This document shows, in pieces, positions 28,117-35,784 of a DNA stretch of 64,000 bases (positions are counted from its first letter, which is position 1; every line of letters starts with the position of its first letter). A program made the position numbers and the translations under genes. Source of the DNA: Burkholderiales bacterium (GTDB lineage Bacteria > Pseudomonadota > Gammaproteobacteria > Burkholderiales > WYBJ01). The stretch covers positions 266,645-330,644 of the forward strand of contig JALHQN010000005.1 in NCBI GenBank assembly GCA_022841915.1, written 5' to 3'. Under the pieces are notes generated by a model. That model had not been told where the DNA came from. It ran no database searches and was given only the letters and a program-made list of their open reading frames with translations.

Positions 28117-28863
28117 TCAGTCAGCGGTCGCAACCAGTGGCGGTTCGACCAGGGCTCGATGCAGAAAATTCAACGTGAGCGGCCAGACCATGGCTGCGAG
28201 CTCGGGCTGGTAGCCGTCCGAGTCGGGCGAGGCGAAACCGTGTCGACCATGGGAGTAGAAGTGCCACTCGAACGGCTGGCCGCTCGCTGCGAAGCTCTCC
28301 CATAGTTTCCTGCGGGTGTCGGCCGATGCGATGTGATCCAGGCCGCCGTAGATCACCATGGAAGGACATCGCAGTTGTTTCGTCAGATCGAAGGCATGCC
28401 GCGGGCGCAGTTCAGTTTCGATTTCGTCGCGCACGGACGGATAGTAAAGCAGGAGAGCCCGTACCTCCGGGGTATCGGCAGCAAACGGTATCGCCAGCCG
28501 TCCGCCCATCGAGTGCGCCAGGACGGCGGTGCGCGTGGGATCGACGTCGGCGCGTCGAGCCAGATACCGCCAGGCATCGCCGATCACCCGCAAAAACTCC
28601 CCATCGTTGAGGCGCTGCTGTAGTTCGGCGCCGCGCCCGATATGGCTTTCGCCCGGTTCTCCGAGCATGTGATAGAGGTTGGGAACCAGGGCTGCGTAGC
28701 CCGCCTGGGCAAGCTGGACAACGGTCGACTTGAAGTCCGCCGTGACGCCATGGGCGTGATGCAGCAGCAGGACTGCAGGACTGCGGGTGCTCGCCAAAGG
28801 GTAGGCAAGAAAGCCCGAGATGCCGTCCTGATCGCGCTGGAGCACTTTGGATACGATACGCAT
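28117..28863 (-). CDS. Dienelactone-hydrolase-like alpha/beta hydrolase
   Basis: A 248-residue protein with a GAGGAGGATC ribosome binding site. It has the dienelactone hydrolase layout (VLLLHHAHGVTADFKS, YAALVPNLYH, HSMGGRLAIPFAAD, VIYGGLDHIAS, YSHGRHGF) but the nucleophile is a serine, S118 (AHSMG), where true dienelactone hydrolases have cysteine. Late RHGFA gives the histidine. It may act on esters or lactones rather than dienelactone. It lies just downstream of the GntR regulator on the same strand (38 bp), so it could be part of that regulator's operon. Confidence 0.87.
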   Translation of the reverse strand: MRIVSKVLQRDQDGISGFLAYPLASTRSPAVLLLHHAHGVTADFKSTVVQLAQAGYAALVPNLYHMLGEPGESHIGRGAELQQRLNDGEFLRVIGDAWRYLARRADVDPTRTAVLAHSMGGRLAIPFAADTPEVRALLLYYPSVRDEIETELRPRHAFDLTKQLRCPSMVIYGGLDHIASADTRRKLWESFAASGQPFEWHFYSHGRHGFASPDSDGYQPELAAMVWPLTLNFLHRALVEPPLVATAD

Positions 28864-28901
28864 GGCTGATCCTCCTCGAGGGTAAGTGGTTCGGCGCGAG
28901 G

Positions 28902-29618
28902 TTACGCGACTTCGCTCGCCGGGGTGGTTTCTGCAAGCGCCGGGTCCGCATCCATCGCGGCTTGCAGCTCGACCCAGCCCGCACGGATGTGCTCGCTGGT
29001 CGCGATGGCGGCCGCTTCAGCGTTCCGAGAAAGGATCGCGTCGATGATGCGCGAGTGTTCCTCGGAAGCGCGGCCGACCCGGCCGCCGATCTGATTGATG
29101 ATGTCGAAGGGGTACTTGGCCCAAAGCACCTGGACGAAATGGAAGCTCAACGGCTGATCGGCCAGCCCATAGAGGAAGCGGTGGAACCGGTAGTTCGCCG
29201 CGCGGGCGGCATTGCGATCGCCTACTGCGTAGGCGTGGTCGAAGTCTTGCGCCAGACGCTGCAATTGCTCCATTTCGCTCAGCGTCATGCGGTGCATCGC
29301 GTTCACAGTGAGACGTGTTTCGAGCAGGGTCCGCAGTTCGATCACCTCGGACGCGCTGGCGGCCTCGAAGGGAGCGACGATGGCGCCCCGATGCGTCGCT
29401 CCCAGGACATAGCCTTCAGCAGCAAGCAGCTTGAGGGCTTCGCGGACCGGGGTGATGCTCAAGCCCAGTTCCTTGGCGAGGTCTGCCTGCTTCAACCGCA
29501 TGCCGCGTGGAATCTCTCCCGAGAGAATGCCTTCCCGCAGGAAGTCGGCGACGTACTCCTCCTTGGTGTGGAACACCGCAGGGGTGGTGTCGCGCCGAGG
29601 TCGCGCGCGTGTCTTCAT
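28902..29618 (-). CDS. GntR family transcriptional regulator (FadR/FCD subfamily)
   Basis: A 238-residue regulator. Residues 18-85 form the winged helix-turn-helix (YVADFLREGILSGEIPRG, LAKELGLSITPVREALKLLAAEGYV) and residues 100-225 the all-helical FCD ligand domain (RTLLETRLTVNAM, NYRFHRFLY, EHSRIIDAIL, SEHIRAGW), with Asp/His-type metal-site positions present. The ATG at 29618 has GGAG ten bases upstream. It is divergent from a MmgE/PrpD gene, so it probably controls that gene, itself and the dienelactone-hydrolase-like gene in response to an organic acid. A candidate operator is at 29748-29769. Confidence 0.92.
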   Translation of the reverse strand: MKTRARPRRDTTPAVFHTKEEYVADFLREGILSGEIPRGMRLKQADLAKELGLSITPVREALKLLAAEGYVLGATHRGAIVAPFEAASASEVIELRTLLETRLTVNAMHRMTLSEMEQLQRLAQDFDHAYAVGDRNAARAANYRFHRFLYGLADQPLSFHFVQVLWAKYPFDIINQIGGRVGRASEEHSRIIDAILSRNAEAAAIATSEHIRAGWVELQAAMDADPALAETTPASEVA

Positions 29619-29747
29619 AGAAATCTCCAAGCGCCGGTCCGGTCCGGGGAGTGGGGGCATGCTGTCCTCGGATCGGCTTGGCATCGGTTTACATTGAGAT
29701 CGCCCTTGCACGCAAGCGCCGTGCGTTCAAGTCGTGGGCGCCAAGTG

Positions 29748-29769
29748 TAATGCAACATACAATGCATTA
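29748..29769. promoter_or_regulatory. Perfect inverted repeat, candidate operator of the GntR regulator
   Basis: TAATGCA (29748-29754) and TGCATTA (29763-29769) form a perfect 7-bp inverted repeat around an 8-bp spacer (ACATACAA). It sits in the 362-bp gap between the divergent GntR and PrpD genes, the usual place for an FCD-type operator. That gap is locally AT-rich and has no gene. A TTGAAT/TAAAAT pair (19-bp spacing) starts beside it in plus orientation. The role is inferred from position and symmetry. Confidence 0.5.
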
Positions 29770-29980
29770 TTGAATTTGTCCCGAAAAGCTGGCGTAAAAT
29801 CGCCACCGAGTCGACGCGGCTGCACTTTCGCCGGCCGCTTTGTCGGGTCGATGGTTATCGATGGTTATACCTAGGAGCAGGACGCCTTCTCGCGATGCCG
29901 TGGCTGAAAGCACAGCGGCGTCATCGAATTCCCCGCTCAACCCAGTCCGCCAGTATTGGCCAGTCAACGGAGATCCAGTC

Positions 29981-31378
29981 ATGCAGCAGTCGGTAAAGCG
30001 GGGATCCGCGCCCGAGATTCAGCAGCCCAGTCGCGTTTTGTCCGAATTCCTCGCCTCGGTGCGCTACCAGGATGTCCCGGAATCCGTCATCGCCCGCACC
30101 GAGGATCTGTTTCTCGATTGGTTCGCTTCCGCGGTGGCGGGGAAGAACGCCCGGCCCACCCTGGTGATGGAGCGATTCGCGCAATCGATGGGACCGAACA
30201 GCGGTCCGGCTGAAATTCTGACATCCCGAGGCCGCACGTCGGCGCTATTCGCCGCGCTGATCAACGGCGCCGCCTCGCACTTCGTGGAGCAGGACGACTT
30301 GCACAATAGCTCCGTGCTGCACCCGGCCACCGTCGTGTTTCCGGCTGTGCTTGCCGCAGCCCAGGAGATCGGCGCATCGGGACGCGAACTGCTGGTCGCC
30401 TCGATTGCCGGATACGAGTGCGGCGTGCGCGTGGGCGAATTTCTGGGCAGATCGCATTACCGGATCTTCCACACGACAGGCACGGCCGGAAAACTCGCCG
30501 CGGCCGCGGGCGTGGCCCGATTACTGGGTCTCGACGCTGTCCGCATGAATCACTGTCTGGGCTCCGCCGGAACGATGGCTGCGGGCTTGTGGGAGTTTTT
30601 GCGCGACGCTGCCGATTCCAAGCAGCTCCATACGGGCAAGGCGGCTGCGGATGGATTGATGGCTGCCTACATCGCCCGCGACGGCTTCACCGGTGCCGCG
30701 CGCATCTTCGAGGGCCCGCAAGGCATGGGCGCGGGGATGTCCACCGATGCCGATCCTGCGCAGTTGGTGGACGGGCTCGGCACCCGTTGGGCGACGGCGG
30801 AAACGTCGTTCAAGTTTCATGCCTCATGTCGCCACACGCATCCCGCGGCCGATGCGCTGCTGGAGGTCATGCGGGCGAACGCCCTCAAACCGACGGATGT
30901 GTCGCGCGTGACCGCGTTGGTCCATCAGGGAGCCCTCGATGTCCTCGGTCCGGTGACGGATCCCCAGACGGTTCATCAGTCGAAGTTTTCCATGGGCTTC
31001 GTGCTTGCGAACATCGCGGTTCACGGTCGAGCGGGCCTGACGGAGTTCACCGACGATGCACTGCGCGATCCCCGGCTGCGCAGCTTCCACGACAAGGTCG
31101 GGATGAAGCTCGATCAGGAGGTCGACAGCGCCTATCCGAAGCGCTGGATAGGCAAAGTCGAGGTCGAAACGGCCGACGGTCGCAAGGTCTTTCAGCGCAT
31201 CGATACGCCCAAGGGCGATCCCGAAAACACCTTGGCGCGGCCCGAACTCGAGGACAAGGCCGTGCGACTCGCCAGCTATGCCCAGGGCGCGAGCGAGGCG
31301 GAAATGCGGCGCGTGATCGATCGCATATGGCGTCTGCGCGAGGCGAGCGACGTCCGCGATTTTCTGACGGCCCGTTAG
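29981..31378 (+). CDS. MmgE/PrpD family protein
   Basis: A 465-residue protein of the 2-methylcitrate dehydratase (PrpD)/cis-aconitate decarboxylase/iminodisuccinate epimerase fold. Family signatures include DLFLDWFASAVAGK, VEQDDLHNSSVLHPATVVFPAVLAAA, the HTTGTAGKLAAAAGVARLLGLD stretch, ADGLMAAYIARDGFTGA and KFHASCRHTHPAADALL. The start at 29981 has GGAG at a proper distance; 47 extra upstream residues do not match the family. No methylcitrate-cycle genes are near, so the substrate is more likely another di- or tricarboxylate. Divergent from its probable regulator, a GntR/FCD protein. Confidence 0.9.
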   Translation: MQQSVKRGSAPEIQQPSRVLSEFLASVRYQDVPESVIARTEDLFLDWFASAVAGKNARPTLVMERFAQSMGPNSGPAEILTSRGRTSALFAALINGAASHFVEQDDLHNSSVLHPATVVFPAVLAAAQEIGASGRELLVASIAGYECGVRVGEFLGRSHYRIFHTTGTAGKLAAAAGVARLLGLDAVRMNHCLGSAGTMAAGLWEFLRDAADSKQLHTGKAAADGLMAAYIARDGFTGAARIFEGPQGMGAGMSTDADPAQLVDGLGTRWATAETSFKFHASCRHTHPAADALLEVMRANALKPTDVSRVTALVHQGALDVLGPVTDPQTVHQSKFSMGFVLANIAVHGRAGLTEFTDDALRDPRLRSFHDKVGMKLDQEVDSAYPKRWIGKVEVETADGRKVFQRIDTPKGDPENTLARPELEDKAVRLASYAQGASEAEMRRVIDRIWRLREASDVRDFLTAR

Positions 31379-31638
31379 GGCTTAGAGAAACGATGCGTTG
31401 CACCAGGAGCAGCCGAGATCGCCCCTGGGATAGGTACCGATTCCTGATCGGATGTCGGCCGGGATGAGCGTACTTCGCGTCTGCTGTCCGTCCCGACCCG
31501 ACGGCTGCCCGATCCTCGTCGAGGTGTCCCATGGACTCGGCGAGGAATCTCACGTTGAGGGCATCAGTTGCCGTGCTTATCCTCGCCTTGAGCGATAGTG
31601 TGCCGTGCTAGCGTTCGGCTTGGTTCGACAACGAGAGC

Positions 31639-32688
31639 ATGCACAAGGTGGAAACGCACTCTGACGAGGGAAGTTCGGTCGGTTCGGAAGCTGGGCTGGA
31701 GGCCGGCAACGCCGAACTGAGGCCGCAGGATCTTGCAACGCTCGCGCGTTCGAGGCTGTTCAAAGGCGTGGATGCGGACCGGCTGCGGGAGTGCGTGCGC
31801 CCGAAAGGCGAGGTCACTCTGCGAACGGGGCAAATGCTGCTCGAACTGGGGCAGCGCAACGCCGTGATTTACCTGCTGATGGCGGGCAGGCTGGCCGTCC
31901 ATCTCGACGAGGATGCCAGGATCCCCGTGGCGCATGTCGAGCCGGGTGAATGCGTGGGCGAGATCTCGATCATCGACGAGGAGGCCGCATCGGCTTCCGT
32001 GGTGGCGCTCGAGCCATCGCGGCTGCTGGTGACCGACGCGGCACACTTGTGGCGCCTCATGGCGCAGGAGCCGGCGATCGCGCTCAACCTGATGCATATC
32101 TTGGCCGAGCGCATCCGTCGCAACAATATCTCGGTGCTGGAGAGTTTCAAGGCGCAGGCGCATCTTCGCAACTTGTCCATCATCGATGCGTTGACCGGGC
32201 TGCACAATCGCCGCTGGCTGAGCGATGTGTTCCTGCGCCAGATCGACCGTTGCGCGCGCGGGCATTACCCCGTCTGCCTCGCGATGCTGGATATCGACCA
32301 TTTCAAGGCCGTCAACGATACGTTCGGACATCAGGGCGGCGATCGCGTGCTGGTTCAAATCGGCCGCGTTCTGCAACGGCAGTTTCGCCCGACCGACCTG
32401 ATCGCTCGGTACGGCGGAGACGAGTTCGCGGTACTCTTGCCTGAGACCGACGCTCAGGAGGCGGTTGCGGCGCTCGAGCGCTTGCGGCTCGCTCTGCAGC
32501 GCACTCAAACTTCGGTGGCTGTGCGCACCACGGTCAAGATCACGGTTTCGGTGGGCATCGCGCAGTGGCAGCCCGAATGGAGTCTCGACGATCTGATTCA
32601 GCACGCCGACGAGGCTTTGTACCGAGCCAAGGAGGGCGGCCGCAACTGCGTCCATTTGCACGGGGACGCCGCGCCCGTCAGCGCCTAG
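31639..32688 (+). CDS. Cyclic-nucleotide-binding domain fused to GGDEF diguanylate cyclase
   Basis: A 349-residue cytoplasmic protein. Residues 35-165 form a CRP-like cNMP-binding beta barrel (FKGVDADRLRECV, GQRNAVIYLLMAGRLAVHL, PGECVGEISIID). A short linker leads to a GGDEF domain at about 178-340 (DALTGLHNRRWL, MLDIDHFKAVNDTFGH, RYGGDEF with GGDEF at 259-263). The inhibitory I-site RxxD is intact (R250-D253), so product feedback is expected. It should make c-di-GMP under control of a nucleotide or other ligand bound by the N-terminal domain. There is no helix-turn-helix. Single gene, no partner nearby. Confidence 0.93.
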   Translation: MHKVETHSDEGSSVGSEAGLEAGNAELRPQDLATLARSRLFKGVDADRLRECVRPKGEVTLRTGQMLLELGQRNAVIYLLMAGRLAVHLDEDARIPVAHVEPGECVGEISIIDEEAASASVVALEPSRLLVTDAAHLWRLMAQEPAIALNLMHILAERIRRNNISVLESFKAQAHLRNLSIIDALTGLHNRRWLSDVFLRQIDRCARGHYPVCLAMLDIDHFKAVNDTFGHQGGDRVLVQIGRVLQRQFRPTDLIARYGGDEFAVLLPETDAQEAVAALERLRLALQRTQTSVAVRTTVKITVSVGIAQWQPEWSLDDLIQHADEALYRAKEGGRNCVHLHGDAAPVSA

Positions 32689-32762
32689 CCCGGGTTTTCA
32701 GGCCGGCGAGACCCGCTCGTGGCGTCTCGCGGCCGGGGATGCATTCCCTCTAGAGTGGGCTG

Positions 32763-33068
32763 TCAGCTCACGCTGGGCGTCTTTCCCTTGATGCACTCGC
32801 TGACGAACTCCTTGCGACGCTCGCCCTTGAGGCCCTTCTCGCTGGCTGTCGTCCGGCATTCCTTGGCGGCTGTCTGCGAGACGGGACTGCGCAGGCATTG
32901 GCTCATGTGCTCCTTGCGTGCTTCCCCCTTCAGGTTCTGCGCCTTGGCTTGCGCGCTGCAGTCGCTCATGCGGTTGTTCTGCGCCTTGCGGGCTTCGGAT
33001 TCCGCGGCGATGGCGGGTGTCGCGTTGAGCGCGGCGAGGGTCAGTACAGCGGCGAGGATCGTCTTCAT
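32763..33068 (-). CDS. PsiF repeat protein
   Basis: A 101-residue secreted protein: signal peptide at 1-21 (ending AIA), then two PsiF repeats (about 33-62 and 68-98) sharing the pattern C..A...NLKGEARKEHMSQC / C..TASEKGLKGERRKEFVSEC. In Escherichia coli psiF is induced by phosphate starvation; the function of the protein is unknown. The four cysteines could make two disulfides in the periplasm. AAGGAGCC before the ATG at 33068 fixes the start. The phosphate-type porin at 36874-38103 in the same region would fit a phosphate theme, but no Pho box was recognised. Confidence 0.92.
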   Translation of the reverse strand: MKTILAAVLTLAALNATPAIAAESEARKAQNNRMSDCSAQAKAQNLKGEARKEHMSQCLRSPVSQTAAKECRTTASEKGLKGERRKEFVSECIKGKTPSVS

Positions 33069-33177
33069 GGTGTGGCTCCTTGGTCGAAGTTGCGGGTGGC
33101 GGATCGGGCACGCGTGCATCTCGATGCGGTGCTGCGCAGAGGCGTGCTTCCGGACTCAATTGCAACAGACGCCGCAT

Positions 33178-33193
33178 GCTGTATGAATACAGC
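33178..33193. promoter_or_regulatory. 16-bp palindrome upstream of psiF-like gene
   Basis: GCTGTAT (33178-33184), GA, ATACAGC (33187-33193) is a perfect palindrome with two-base spacer, 110 bp before the psiF-like start and 135 bp before tartrate dehydratase, which is divergent. It resembles a LexA box but has CTG-N8-CAG rather than CTG-N10-CAG. Probably an operator of an unknown dimeric regulator. Confidence 0.45.
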
Positions 33194-33327
33194 GTGAGTT
33201 CTACTCGCCGGACTAAGCCTTGAGGCCGGCCGAGCATCGAAGCGCAGGAGGCGATGGCGCGCAACGCCGATTTGGCGGGTATCGCCGCACGTGATTAAAT
33301 TGCGGCCAACAACGAACGAGGGTTCCC

Positions 33328-34497
33328 ATGAGAATCGTCGAGGTTCGAGAGCGCGCCGTGCCGATCTCCTCGGACATCCGCAACGCCTATATCGATTTCA
33401 GCAAGATGACCGCCAGCATCGTGGCCGTCATCACCGATGTGGTGCGCGACGGACGTCCAGTCGTCGGCTTCGGTTTCAATTCCAACGGTCGATACGACCA
33501 GAGTTGCCTGTTGAGGTCTCGCTTCATTCCGCGCTTGATGAGTGCGCAGCCCGACAGCCTGCTCGACGACGAACAAGCCAACATCGATCCGGAACGCGTG
33601 TGGCAGCGGCTCATGATCAACGAGAAGCCGGGCGGGCATGGCGAGCGCTCGGTCGCGGTCGGCGTGATCGACATGGCCGTGTGGGATGCGGTCGCCAAGA
33701 TCGAGGGCAAGCCCCTGTATCGGCTGTTGGCCGATCGTTACCGCGGCGGCGTGTGCGACCCGCGTGTTTTCGTCTATGCCGCGGGCGGCTACTACTATCC
33801 GGGCAAGGACATGGGTGCCCTGCAGGACGAGATGCGCGGATACCGCGATCTGGGCTACTCGGTCGTCAAGATGAAGATCGGCGGCGAGAGCCTCGATGAC
33901 GATATCCGTCGCATCGAAGCGGTGCTCGAGGTGGTCGGGTCCGGACAGCGGCTTGCGGTCGACGCGAACGGACGCTTCGATCTCGAGACGGCGATTCGCT
34001 ACGGCGAGGCGTTGGCGAAGTACGATCTGTTTTGGTACGAGGAGCCCGGCGACCCTTTGGACTATGCCTTGCACGCCGAGTTGTCCCGGCATTACCCGAG
34101 GTCGCTCGCCACGGGCGAGAATCTGTTCTCCATGCAGGATGCGCGCAACCTGATTCGTCACGGCGGGATGCGTCCCGACCGCGACTGGCTGCAATTCGAC
34201 TGTGCGCTATCCTACGGGCTGGTGGAATACCTGCGTACGCTGGAGATGCTCACGGCGCACGGATGGTCATGGCGTCGGGTGGTGCCCCATGGCGGCCACC
34301 AGATGTCCTTGAACATCGCGGCCGGACTCGGCTTGGGAGGCAACGAATCTTATCCGGGCGTTTTCCAGCCCTTCGGCGGCTTTGCCGACGGGATACCGGT
34401 GGAAGACGGTCATGTGCGCCTCCCCGAGATGCCCGGGGTGGGCTTCGAGGCCAAGACCGCGCTCTACCGCGTTCTGTCCACGCTTGTGGACGACTGA
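33328..34497 (+). CDS. tarD: D(-)-tartrate dehydratase, enolase superfamily
   Basis: A 389-residue enolase-superfamily protein that dehydrates D-tartrate to oxaloacetate. From memory it is strongly similar along its length to the Bradyrhizobium TarD (NAYIDFSKMT, GFNSNGRYDQ, MINEKPGGHGERSVAVG, VYAAGGYYYPGKD, MRPDRDWLQFDCALSYGL, PHGGHQMSLNIAAGLGLGGNESYP). The key residues line up with a shift of one: general base K183 (KMK), magnesium ligands D212, E238 and E264, and H321. It is first in a run with RidA and a Nudix protein on the same strand. Specificity rests on resemblance rather than measurement. Confidence 0.88.
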   Translation: MRIVEVRERAVPISSDIRNAYIDFSKMTASIVAVITDVVRDGRPVVGFGFNSNGRYDQSCLLRSRFIPRLMSAQPDSLLDDEQANIDPERVWQRLMINEKPGGHGERSVAVGVIDMAVWDAVAKIEGKPLYRLLADRYRGGVCDPRVFVYAAGGYYYPGKDMGALQDEMRGYRDLGYSVVKMKIGGESLDDDIRRIEAVLEVVGSGQRLAVDANGRFDLETAIRYGEALAKYDLFWYEEPGDPLDYALHAELSRHYPRSLATGENLFSMQDARNLIRHGGMRPDRDWLQFDCALSYGLVEYLRTLEMLTAHGWSWRRVVPHGGHQMSLNIAAGLGLGGNESYPGVFQPFGGFADGIPVEDGHVRLPEMPGVGFEAKTALYRVLSTLVDD

Positions 34498-34600
34498 CGC
34501 CTTTCCCGCGACAGGCATTCGACTCGATCCTAAAGTTCAGGGTGCGGTGCGCAGTCACCGATGCCCATTCAGCAAGCTCTACCCTCAACAGGAGATAACC

Positions 34601-34951
34601 ATGACAGTTGAACGCATCGAAACCAACAAGCGCTTGAGCGAGGCAGTGATACACGGCAACACGGTCTACCTGTGCGGACAGGTGGCCAACGATGTGAAGG
34701 GCGACATCAAGCAGCAGACACGCGAAGTGCTGGAGAACATCGACAAGATGCTCGCGCGCGCCGGTACCGACAAATCGAAGTTGCTGACCGCGACCGTGTA
34801 TCTGAAGTCGATGGACGATTACAAGCCCATGAACGAAATTTGGGATGCGTGGACTTCGCCCGGCGCTGCGCCTGCGCGCACCTGCCTGGGAGGCGTGGCC
34901 CTGTTCTCGCCAGCCGCGCTGGTCGAGATCACGGTAAGCGCTGCCAAGTAG
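34601..34951 (+). CDS. RidA family enamine/imine deaminase
   Basis: A 116-residue YjgF/RidA protein, preceded by AGGAGATAACC. It has the family pattern (NTVYLCGQVANDVKGDI, QTREVLENIDKMLARAGTDKSKLL, PARTCLGGVALF) with the active-site arginine R93 in PARTCL. RidA proteins hydrolyse reactive 2-aminoacrylate and related imines or enamines; some paralogs serve specific catabolic pathways. Sitting 103 bp after tartrate dehydratase and 17 bp before a Nudix gene, it may belong to that transcription unit. Start is clear from the ribosome binding site. Confidence 0.93.
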   Translation: MTVERIETNKRLSEAVIHGNTVYLCGQVANDVKGDIKQQTREVLENIDKMLARAGTDKSKLLTATVYLKSMDDYKPMNEIWDAWTSPGAAPARTCLGGVALFSPAALVEITVSAAK

Positions 34952-34968
34952 CCGCGGCCGATATCGCC

Positions 34969-35784
34969 ATGGGATTGCAGGAGCGGGTGAGCGCGGGGCA
35001 GACATTCGATAGGCTGCGCTTCGTCCCGTTCCTGTGGGCAGACGTCGTGGTCGGGTGGGTGAGGCGCGATCTCGCTTTGCATCTGGAACCATATAGGGAT
35101 GTGTTCCGGGTGACCCACGACAGCATCCTTCTTCGCGAAGACCTGCGCGGCTATGACGCCCGCACCGAGGCAATGGCTCACGTGGCCACTTCTCTCGCGG
35201 CCCGAGACCTGCTAACCAAATGGCGCGGCGAGACCTACGAGATCGGCGTGGCGGAGGGCGGGGAATCCTTTTTTCGCCTGGAACGGGCTGCCGTTCGTTT
35301 TTTCGGTTTCAGTGCCCAGGCGGTCCACTTGAACGGCCTGGTTAAGAAAGGTCGCGAAACATCGATGTGGATCGCCAGGCGCAGTCCCGACAAGGCAATC
35401 GATCCCGGGATGCTGGACAATCTCATGGGCGGCGGCGTCGGCAGCGGCCTGAGCATCCAGCAGACGCTCGTCAAGGAATCATGGGAGGAGGCGGGCATTC
35501 CCGCGTCATTGGCGGCGACCGCGCGGCCGGTGGGCACGTTGCGTGTTCGTCGCGAGGTCGCCGACGGTTTGCACGCTGAAGTCCTGCATATGTACGACTT
35601 GGCGCTCGATGACGGCTTCCTGCCCGTCAACCAGGATGGGGAAGTCGTCGAATTTCGCCGCTTGAGCCTGGCGGAAGTGGAGAGCGAACTTGCGGGCGAG
35701 GCGCCCTACACGATCGATGCCGGCCTCGTGGCGATCGATTGTATCGAGCGCCACAAGGCGAGCATGATCAATAATCCGGGTTGA
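34969..35784 (+). CDS. DUF4743/Nudix hydrolase
   Basis: A 271-residue protein with an N-terminal DUF4743 region (residues 1-115: FDRLRFVPFLWADVVVGWVRRDLA) and a C-terminal Nudix domain (about 120-255). The Nudix box is partly degenerate: its second half KESWEEAGI is intact, while the earlier glutamate is a leucine (GGVGSGLSIQQTLV), a pattern typical of this subfamily related to yeast Tnr3 thiamine-diphosphate-processing enzymes. The start at 34969 is the first good ATG after ridA; the frame from 34672 is the shadow of ridA. Its 3' end overlaps the convergent NYN gene by 17 bp. Confidence 0.85.
   Translation: MGLQERVSAGQTFDRLRFVPFLWADVVVGWVRRDLALHLEPYRDVFRVTHDSILLREDLRGYDARTEAMAHVATSLAARDLLTKWRGETYEIGVAEGGESFFRLERAAVRFFGFSAQAVHLNGLVKKGRETSMWIARRSPDKAIDPGMLDNLMGGGVGSGLSIQQTLVKESWEEAGIPASLAATARPVGTLRVRREVADGLHAEVLHMYDLALDDGFLPVNQDGEVVEFRRLSLAEVESELAGEAPYTIDAGLVAIDCIERHKASMINNPG

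Noticed and set aside
33178..33193. LexA/SOS box reading of the GCTGTAT-GA-ATACAGC palindrome
   Set aside because: The CTG to CAG spacing is 8 rather than 10 bases, and neither flanking gene is an SOS gene.
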